The notes under the pieces were generated by a model. That model worked only from the letters and a program-made list of their open reading frames with translations. It ran no database searches and had not been told where the DNA came from. Positions 1-9,900 of a stretch of 14,635 nt of DNA are shown in pieces. Every line of letters starts with the position of its first letter. Positions within the stretch are counted from its first letter, which is position 1. This stretch comes from Acanthaster planci (Eukaryota > Echinodermata > Asteroidea > Valvatida > Acanthasteridae): NCBI RefSeq assembly GCF_001949145.1, contig NW_019091687.1, positions 185,749 through 200,383 of the forward strand. The letters are read 5' to 3'. The position numbers and the translations under genes were made by a program.

Positions 1-782
1 CTTGTTTCTTGGCCGAAACAAGTTTGCTCATCATTTCTGACCTGTCACAACATTCCGCTCAAAGTCAAAGTCATATTAAAGTCGAGGTCAAATTTTGGGT
101 TTTTTAATATTTGTAAAGAGTATCCCATATCATATTTGATTGCAATTTTATTTCAAATCCTATTTTATTTTGCAGGATCACATATTTAAGAATGTCATTT
201 TCTCGCCAATTTTGACTGTAGCATTATTCGTACCTGGTCAGGAACAAAGCTGCCAGAATAATGTCACATTGTCACCTTGTACTTTTACCCCAAGTTTTTC
301 ATGTACGTTCCATTGGAAAGCTCTCTTTCTGCTGAATTAAAAAATATCCATATCTCAATTTTTGAAGATTCCGACTTTTGGCTCATTTTGTGGTGACAGG
401 TCACATTTAAGGATTGTGGATATAGTCCTTTCAGTAATGGTTTTAATTTGAACTAAAAGATGCCATAGGTAACTGTAGACTCATGTGGGATTATTTGGAA
501 GGAAGTGGCATTTGTAGAAAATGTTCACAGGCTGTGAACTTAAAACTAATTCCTCATTTTTGTGGGGAAATTAACCAAATAATGTGCAGTTGTTAGTAAT
601 TATTCAGTTTGCTGCATGCGGCTAAATAACGATCTTGTTTGTGTAAACTGCTTAGATTCTCGGGCTTAAACTGAAATAAATCGTCTTCAGACTAAATTGT
701 CGAAAAAAACGTTTCAAAGAAAGGTAATTGAAGTGTGATAGGCTTTGTAAAAGGTTCTCTTTGTCTTTCGTTTTTTCCTCAG
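1..782 (+). other. HYDIN intron, 3' part (5' end outside window)
   Basis: AT-rich sequence ending in a polypyrimidine tract (ttttttcctcag, acceptor AG at 781-782). A short open frame at 140-340 follows a 'ttttgcag' near 174, but it lacks HYDIN-like sequence and GC-rich codon use, so I do not call it an exon. No recognisable repeat or RNA gene seen. Confidence 0.8.
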
Positions 783-977
783 GTTGTGAACGGTCCCTGC
801 GTATTCCTGCGACTGCGCGCCAGCGTGACCATGCCCGACATGCTGATCTCCACTGATGCGCTGGACTTTGGCCCCGTCCAGTGTGGTCAGTGCAAGGTCA
901 TCACGGTCCAGCTGCACAACAACCAGCACGTCAAGTGCGAGTGGACGTCCCTGCCCACCGACAAAGAGAGGAAACTT
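783..977 (+). CDS. HYDIN: HYDIN exon 1 of window (phase 0 to 0), ASH/MSP domain start
   Basis: Codes for residues 1-65. The first ~20 residues (VVNGPCVFLRLRASV) look like the last strand of one PapD/MSP-like domain. The next part (STDALDFGPVQCGQCKVITV, then a Cys-Glu-Trp) is the classic opening of an ASH domain: a strand, the 'LDFG' motif, then a strand with an Asn pair. Acceptor AG at 781-782, donor GTGAGT at 978. The upstream exon is outside the window. Confidence 0.94.
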
Positions 978-3900
978 GTGAGTTACTGGCTGACGTAGCT
1001 CCTTGTTTCTCCATCAACTTCATCATTTCTTCTTCTCTTTTAAAGACTCTCATTCATGGACTACAACATTAAATCTTTCCTCAGGATTAAAACTATTACC
1101 ATTATTGAGTGAAAGCTATCATTACTGATGACAATTCATGACCATGTCTATTGCCACTCTTAGGCAAAGGTGCAACTTTTTGTGCCCATTCAATTGAAAA
1201 TCTCGGCATTTTATTATTTTTTTTCTGCTGGACTGTCTGCAGGAAATGATGAGGATCCTCAAGGTAGCATTTATGGAGTGATGTTTGGCGCTCGAGTTTT
1301 TGTTTGTACTAAATTTATTTTGTTACTAACAGATGGTATGCCCATGTGCTTGATAACTTTTTTTGCAGGGAGGGAGGGAGGTATCAAGGATATGATATGA
1401 TATGGATTGTTGTGATAAACTTGAGGTTCAATTCATGTGAACAAAAACTGATTTCCCCCAACTTTTGCAATACTCACCTGTGTGTGTGCTCCTAACACTT
1501 GCAGCCAAAACACGGAGCAATCTTTAATCTGATATCGCAGGAATTGTGCTGTTGTTCCTCTTAGATTGACAAGCACATGCCGATGCACCTGCGGCGAAAG
1601 CTCCGCCCAGAGAAGGCACGCCCCCGCAACTTCGAGATGATGCCCCCCTTGGGCATGCTGCTGCCCGGCCAGAGGGTCAACGTGCAGGTCAAGTTCATGC
1701 CCACCGAAGAGGTACACCTCTCTGCAACAGTCCAGAGGACACCTCCTCATTTATCTAGTAGAGATGTTCCCTTTATGCCATTTTATGCCAATTTGACGTT
1801 CCCACTTGTGTCTGATCACGATCCCCGTCTCCCTCCCCCCCTCCACCCATCGTACAGAAAGTCTACGCTGATCGCATCGTAGTCCGCCTGAGTCAGAGCA
1901 GCCAGCGCCTGACCCTGCTGGCCCACGGCACCGGCCTGGAGCCCCGCATGGATTTCAGCCAGACCCTGCTGGAGTTTGACCCCATCCTGCCCCACAGCGT
2001 GGGCGACGAGGTGGACGTTGTCGTCAAGAACCCGTGCTCCTTCCCCATCGAGTTCTACTCTCTGGAGTTTGACGACCAGTACCTGGATGAAGAGAAGGTA
2101 CGATCAGTGCAGATAGGGTTTTGGAACTCTTCGCTTGCCAATTCTTAGAAAATATAACCAGATTTACTGTCTCTCTATCTACGGTTGTGAATATAAGCAG
2201 ATGGAAAGAAATCTTTTTTCGTAATATTACGTTCACTTCTGTTTCCAAATTTCCAACAGTAGCTGCGTTAATATGCTGTTGAGCGTTCAGTGTTGTTTGT
2301 ATGTGGACTGCAGTGCTTTGAGAACGTCCGACTGGTGATCATAAATACCCTGAATAGAAGGCTCAGGATGTGATATTGTGTACACAGAGTCTTTGTTTTT
2401 TGTGTCTTTTTGCCTAGATGTTGCGTACCGTCAAGGACTATGACGAACACGGCACCATTCTCCTCCCGCCCCGTGTCCCGGGGGACAAGCTGCCCCCAGA
2501 GCTGCTGGAGCACTATGAGGAGTTGAGGAAAGCGGTGGAGGAAGAGGAGAAGGCCAAAGCCGAGGCTGCCGCTGCAGCGGCACAGGACGCCACCCAAGGT
2601 AGGAATGCCGTCGGTCAAATGCCATCTTTGGGTGACGTTTCAGTTCCTCGTGGTCTTCCGTATTAATTGCCAAGGATTTACCGTGGAACCGAAGGAGAAT
2701 TAATCCAAACTCTGGGCTCTTACTAGACAGTCTGATGTTTCTTCAACCAAAATTTTGGCTGCATTAGGACAAAAGATCTCACCACGGAGGACTGAACACT
2801 TGAAACTGAAGGTTTGTTGGTAACTGGAAACCACATCTATGCATGATTTCATAAGAGTCATCTGAAGGGCATCTCTAATTCGGGGAGTTTTCTTGTGTTC
2901 AGGTGACGAAGCAGCCGCGGGTGAGGAGGGGGTGGGCGGAGCCACCGAGGATGAGCCAGGCAACCAGGGGAGCTCCCTCCCCGTCCCCGCCACCAAGGGG
3001 CAAGCCGCCTCCCCCACCGCCAGCCAAGAGGGGGACAGGAAGGGTGACAAACAAGCCCCCGAGGGTGGGGACGAGACCGATAGGCTGCCACTGCCTAAGG
3101 ACCAGGACGGACCCCAAGGTTTGTGGGTCAAAAGTCTTCAACCTTCCCCACTATGTTTCTTACTAAAAACTAGCGTCAGATGCTTGAAGCTTGGACCTGA
3201 GGGAACCGAATATTGAACTACGAAGACAAAAGAAGATAAACTCGGATTCCTTTTGTTCATCTTCAAAAATTGTGTGCATATTTTCAGAGATGTCCTCAAA
3301 ATAACTGCGGGAGCTTGTATTCTGTGGAGGCGTAATTTCTCAATTTTTTTTCTGGATTTCAGGGTTTTGACAAAGATTACAAGTTTTAAAATGCTATCAT
3401 TCATGTGCTGTTATTTATTTTGTACTTTAAACCCAAAAGTCCAAGTGCAAGATTCACATTATCACCACTGCGGAGAAAATGCATGCGTTAGCTATTAAAA
3501 GTCCCTAAAAGTCACAGTGTTTCATTGGTCACAAACCCACTGATGGATGTGTCATCGATCCTTTTCATTTTGACTTCGCTGTTCCCGCAGACAAGAAGGA
3601 CGCAGCCAGCAGCGTCGGAGTGGGAGAGCTCCTGGAGATCACCCCCATCTCGGCGGCCATCGCCAGGCACCTGGGCATCGACCTGTCGCCCGAGGGCAAG
3701 GCGGCCATGAGGCGCCGGGGAGTAGCCATCGTGGTCCATGGCGCCCCCATGTCAGGTATGTTTAACCCAACACTGAGCAGAGATGTCTTTAAAAGCATAC
3801 ATTGCTCATAAAATGTGTAACATCAAGAGGATATTTTGAATTTCTACTTTTTTAAAACTGAAATGCACTTTGAACGAATGGTCTTATTCAGTCTTTTGGA

Positions 3901-6900
3901 AAAGTTTACTCTTACATTAATGCATAAAGCACATTAGTGTCTTGGATTATCGTCATCAGTGCGCCAGAGTTTGTGAGAGCTTCGTTTTGAATTTCCCATT
4001 ACTTTCACAGTTTTCTTCTAAAAAAATGTCTTAAAGCATGTGCCAGCCTTACTTTTTTTCACAAGTGTTTTTGAAATGGTCTTTAATGTGAAGAATTGGT
4101 CACAGCAGTTACAAAATCTGTGCCCGTTTTTAAGAATCAAGTAATAATTGATTGGGCCAACAGGGAAGACGTCGACCGTCATCACCCTGGCAAAGTACTA
4201 CGAGGCCGCCCTTCTGACCGTGGACGGTGTGGTTCTGGAAGCCATCTCCAACGGCAACACCCCGGCCGGCCTGCGGGCCCGGGAGCTGTGCGCCCAGGCG
4301 GCCAGGGCCCAGCTGGCCAAAGAAGGGGACGGTGTTGAGACGGCCGGAGGGGCCGGGGGCGCCGGCGGGGCTGGGGGACTCAGCGTGGAGGCCGTGACTG
4401 CCCATTCCCAGGGACTCGGTGCTGGCTCAGGTAAGAAAAACTGTAATCCTGATGCACAGTTGACTCCTTGTGATAACCAGGGTGCAGGGACTAGTTAGAT
4501 TATCATTAGTGTTGTTATTGTTTATTTTAAAACATTTAAACTTTGCGGCCCAAAGGCCGAATTACATTTGAATCTACAAAATACAAATTTAAAAAAATAC
4601 ATCAGTATAATGATATTACAACATTACTTTAAAGTGCATCAAATATGTTATTACATTAATCCCAATATTATTTCATTTAATGGTACAGTTACAAAAAAGG
4701 CATAAAAATGGGGAAAATTACATTAATTTATTGGTAGACTACAAAAACTACCGACCCTCCATGACATTTACAATGAGCACCAAAAAAAAAGATTATGACC
4801 AGAACCTTGTTTTAAAGAACGCGAGAGCCCTGGGCCTTCCGAATTTGATCTTTATGACAGAGAGCCCCGGGCCTTCCGAATTTGATCTTTATTACACAGA
4901 GCCCTGGGCCTTTTGATCTTTATGACAGTATTTATAAGTAAGAGTGCTCCTCATATCAAGAAGGGGCTGTACATAACGTGCTGGTGTGATGGGTAATGCA
5001 CTTGCCTCTAACCACGGTGTCCTGGGTTTGATTCCCGGTGCAGGAGACGCTGAGTAGAGTTGTTGACTAAACTAGAGCAGCTGTAAACTGTTTATGGAGA
5101 GGTAATAAACGTTTCAATTCGTGGACCTTATACTCCTTCTCTCCTTCGGAACCGACATCTCTCTAGGGTCGGTCAGCATGGCCGGCGGTGGTGCCCACTC
5201 AGTCATCAGCAACCGCAAGACCAGCACCATCTCGGGCCACAAGCCCACGGGCGGCGAGGCGGGCCCGGCTGCGGACAAGCCCGACAGGAAGGACAAGAAG
5301 GACAGGAAGCAGGAAGACAATGCCACCCAGCTGTCAGGCAGCCCCCCGCCGGCCGCCCCCATCTCCCGGCGGCTGAGTGTCAGCGCCAGCGTGGCCGGAG
5401 AGGAAGGGCTGATGAGCTGCCTGCTCCCCGAGGACCTGCTGGTGGAGATGCTAGCCGATAGGCTGCAGGTAAGACAATTTCCTGAAGGCCAACAGAGCAC
5501 ACTATTCAAAATGTTCAGACCTTTTCCTCACCATTAGCTTTTATTTCTGAGCTAACACCTTGCCTTAACCACTTGCTGCCAGGGAGCCCGGTTTCAGAGA
5601 TGTTGGCTTTATACGCATAGCTGGGGTGCCCGAAATCGGACAAAGGGAACTGGGCCTTGTAACAAAAGACTGTACTCTGAACAAAAGACCGAGCTGCTGG
5701 GAATTTCCAACTTTTTTCAGTTGTCAATAGCATTGTTTTGAATGATTATACCACTGTTTGTGGCTTTCAGCGTGAGCGGATTTCCACCAGGGACAAAATC
5801 GCTCCAGTGATGAACGATACAATACCGCTGTACGTTAATCTGGCTGTATTGAAAAGATGCCATCAGCACACTGGGCCAGTTTCAGGAATAAAAGAAAATA
5901 ACATAACACCGCACAATCTGGCCCCTCTTTACAAGGCGGCAGGCTTAGCTGAAATACTCGGGCATTAATAGATGTTGTCTGTCAGATTAGAGTAGCCACC
6001 ATTCGTGTGGGTGTGAGCGTCCAGTAAATGAAGTTCTGAATTTTTAAAGAATTTTGAAAACGGAAAAATCTTGAAAATCCCCCGGGTATACATCATGCAA
6101 CTTCAAATTAAACCCGGCAGCATATGGTCCCTTTGAGTTAAACTTGACTGAGAGAGGGCTCAATTTTCACAGCAGTGGAGGCTCCTTTGGTCGGAAATGA
6201 ACTTGGCTGGTCCACAAACAGACTAGGCAATGCATCACTACCAACAAAATGAACTCTCCCTACCAATATGGATCTTTTCAACCGACGAGGGGGTGCTTCT
6301 GCTCGAGGGGGATCTGAATTCTTACCCTGGTTTTTTTTTTTCATCCAGATAATGCCCATTTTCACCAGTGTGCCAAACTGAGAGATGCATCAAAGCCAAG
6401 AGCTCAGTTTGCTTTTTCTAATTCAAACTGAAACAAAATAAGTAAAAGAGAATGGCTTGGAGACTCGATTTGTGGGATGCGGACGTATGTATGCAAGTAA
6501 AAACTAAGACAACTTTGTTGCTGCGGAACTTTGTTCCTACTGGGAACATCTGATGGCATTGTTCTCGTGTCAGCAAATTTCGATCTACAACGCATTCGTA
6601 GATATTTATTTTGAAATGAACTCTTCAACCAGTATTGAAATTTTCCCGTTTTTGCTACCCTTCAGCTCAACGACTGCCACCGCGGCATCGTCTTTGACGG
6701 CCTGGAGACTATGTTCAGTCCCAATCACACCGCCACTGCCAATGCCCTCCTGAAGGCCTTTAACAATCGGAAATACATCTACTTTGTCACCTTGAAGCTG
6801 GAGCAGTCGGTCTTCCAGGCCAGGGAGAAACGGTTGCAGGAAGAGAAAGGTGGGTGTTAAGCTGAAAACTCGCCCTCAATCGGAAGTATTTTATTGGAAA

Positions 6901-9900
6901 GGCTCAGCTCATAACAGTGGAATTTGTGAATTTGTATGTAAGGCATCTGTAAGAGTTACTGCTGTAGTCATGTCCATCACGAGTTCCTTAAAGTCTTGAG
7001 CCTGAGCTGGACCAAGAGAGGGCGCAATTTTCTCAGCAATGCAGGCCCCTTAGGAGTTGCACCTGGTGTAACAAACAACTAGGAAATGCACGTGTTACTT
7101 TCGCATCGCTACCCAAAAAAAATGAGCACTCGTGACCAACATGGCTCTTTTCAACCGACGAGGGAGCGCTTCTGCTCGAGGGGGATAGCAAGCCCAACAC
7201 AAGTCATCCAGTCACTAGTCCAGCCACAAGTCATTTCAAATGAACCAGGTTGTGCCCTTGTACAAAAGTTTGAGGCTGTAACCTGACCGCCGTTACATTT
7301 TTACAGAGCGTCTGGAGAAAGAACGTGAAGAGGAAGAGAAGCTACGACTGGAGGAGATGTCGGAAGATGAATACGACAACCTGACTGAGGAGGAGAAAGC
7401 CGAAGTGGACCGCAAGCGTCTCAAGGCCAAGAAGGAACGGCTCCTCAAAAAGTAAGCCCTCTCCCCAAAAACCTCCCGCACTGACACTTTGATAGGTACC
7501 CAAAATCTCAAGGGTGAACACAATTGCATTAACCCTAACAGTCCTCAGTCCTCCAACAGGTGAAGGATTGAGGAGTGTTAGGGTTAATTAATTGCTAGGT
7601 TTGTATATATCTGAGCTTTGAATGGAAATCTGAATTATACTTTGCTTTTGAAATTTTCTTTGACAGGGAGATGGAGGAGCGACTTGAGAGGGAACGAAAG
7701 GAGCGGGAACTAGCCGCTCTCTTGGAGGAGAAGAAAGTCGAAGATGATAAGTAGGTTTTTTTTTCAAGTTAAATCCCTTTAGACAAATTTAGCAATGTTC
7801 CACAAGACATTTCTGATGGTCCTTATTAGTGGCGGAAAGCATTTTGCTTGGTTTGGTCAGGGAGCCTGTTACAGAACATATCTTCCATGCAATAGTTATC
7901 ACAGTGCTTTATACCGCCATCGGCGGGGGCCACCGCAAGTGACCAGAGACGACGTCACCATGGTCACTGCATTTGTCTATAAACTGAGATAGGACTGCAG
8001 AATTGATTACTGAAATTGATTGACTGACTGACTGACGACTGACTGACTGACTGACTGACTGACGACTGACTGACTGACTGACTGACTGCCTGACGACTGA
8101 CTGACTGACAAACAACTGACTGACTGACTGAAGACTGACTGACAACTGACTGACTGACTGACTGATTATCATAAGTACATCTGGCCAAAAATGAAGAGCA
8201 AACAAATATGGAGAGATAAGCGGGATGAGCACTGAACATAAAGTGAATGAGTTACATAATGCCATGTAAGTCAAAATGTAATGGATAAAAATTATTTGTG
8301 TCAGCAGGACATTAAATGAGAAAGCCTTCCTTTTTTTTCGGTACAATAATGCTTAATGTCACTGGATTTGATGTGTCAAGAGAGTCCATAAACGTTCTCC
8401 TGCGTGGGAGATAAATAAGGGATGCAGTCATATATGACGTGAAAATGTGAGCTTAGCGTTTACTGAGCCGAAGATTCTCACAAGTTTCTGCACCTGTTTT
8501 TTTTTTTTACCCAGGAAAGGCAAGAAGAAAGGAGCCAAGGGCCAGGAGAAGGACGCCAAGGGAGCCCCGCTAAAGAAGTCCCAGGAAGGGGGCGGCAAGA
8601 CGGGCCCCACGGCCAGCCAGGCCGGCATGAAGAAACCGGCGGGGGACACCCAGGGGAGGCATGACCAGCCGGCTCCGCCCTCAGAGCACGGCCTGAAGGC
8701 AGGGCCCTCCTCGGTCATGGAGCGGCCCGAGTCACATGGCACGGCTGGCAGCGAGTCTCAGGATGATGGCGGGAAGTGAGTACAAAACCTCAAGGGGGGT
8801 TCGACAGCTCAGAAACCAAGCAACGAAAGTGAGAATTGGCTAAATGGGAAAAAAACCTTGCTAAGCAGAAATGGGTTACCAGCCAAAAACCGCATCATGT
8901 GTGTTGTGTCTGGCAGGTTCCCTGCTGATATTTTCTCAGCTTAAAAATGTACCATTGAAAGCATTAAAAGCAAAGTTCTTGGGGGTGACATGATTCAGAT
9001 AGATATCGTAACAGAAATTGTCTTGTGTCCTCACAGGAAACGTAAGAAGGACAAAGGTCGGCCAATCTCGAATGAGGTGGTTCCGGAGCCAGAACCGGAG
9101 AAGGACCCAATGAAGGAAGCCGAGATCCTTCTGACCTGCCGCTTCAAGGCCTTCGAGCATGGCCTGAAAGAAATTGAAAAGATCCTGGATCGCTGGGACA
9201 GGACCATTGGTAAATATTTTTGTTCTGGTGGTTTTCAGGGTATTGTGTTTTTTCCTCCGTATCCAGTTAGGATTCAATAGGATTGCCAGGACATTTTTTT
9301 TTCAATTTCGCAAGTGGTAGCCACCTAAAAACGTTCATTCTCCCCTTTCCAAATGACCACAAAATAACTCTCAAACTCTGGGGGCACGGGCCTGAATGCA
9401 GCTGCCCGTCTCTACGCAAACTAGGCCCACAGGTTGGAGAATTTTGTGAACAAAATACCCCAGGTTAGCAGCGACAAGTCCCAAATGTTTGAAATATGGA
9501 CTGAGTTCTACAGTCCGTCCTAATTTTGGCCACTCATATTGGCAGTGACCCATGGGATCACAAAATATTAATGAGCTCGCACTCAGGAATCGACCGATTT
9601 GCGCCCAAATGTGAGCCAGGCTTGAGACCAGAATTGCATTTGTGTCCTCTGCAACAGGGCAAGTTGTCATCGACCCGCTGGCCGACGAAATGGAGGCGGA
9701 GGAGGTAACCGTGCACCCGCCCTCTGGACGGAAGGGCAAAAGCAAGGCAGAGAAGGAGAAAGAGAGGGAGCGAGAGAAGGAACGAGAGCGGCTGGAGAAG
9801 GAGCGGCTGGAGAAGGAGAAAGCGGAAAAGGTGAGCTCAGCTGGAAGTGGACTTCTTGGAGCCCTGAGGTCTTTGTGAGATCACTTCAGAAAAATTACCC

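Larger units (their letters stand above)
4431..5166 (+). other. HYDIN intron between exons 7 and 8, repeat-rich
   Basis: 736 bases, very AT-rich in its first half. It carries a possible antisense LINE 3' end (4498-4580), a 37-bp tandem repeat (4823-4927) and a tRNA-like SINE head (about 4978-5050). The open frame at 4680-4916 is intronic and overlaps the tandem repeat. Acceptor 'ctctctag'. Confidence 0.8.

Noticed and set aside
140-340. Possible upstream exon after 'ttttgcag' near 174
   Set aside because: The reading is AT-rich, Phe/Ser/Thr-rich and unlike any ASH strand pattern; no good donor in a useful phase was seen.
2700-3131. 143-codon minus-strand open frame and other long minus-strand frames opposite exons (for example 5114-5509, 10733-11080)
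   Set aside because: These are mirror frames of GC-rich coding exons, expected when third positions are mostly G or C; none has a recognisable domain.
4680-4916. 78-codon open frame over the tandem repeat
   Set aside because: Its C-terminal part is the 37-bp repeat read through; intronic and AT-rich upstream.
5738-5968. 76-codon open frame in the long intron, preceded by a 'tttcag'
   Set aside because: No resemblance to HYDIN, codon use unlike the exons, and exons 8 and 9 already join in phase 0 with conserved sequence on both sides. Possibly an old repeat.
7909-8346. Minus-strand 145-codon open frame rich in Gln-Ser-Val-Ser repeats (and an overlapping 91-codon one)
   Set aside because: It is the translation of the (GACT)n microsatellite inside a HYDIN intron; no start context, domain or conservation supports a gene.
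9660-9830. The Arg/Glu/Lys run as a separate caldesmon- or myosin-like coiled-coil gene
   Set aside because: It is in frame and in phase with flanking HYDIN exons, and human HYDIN has the same charged run at this place.
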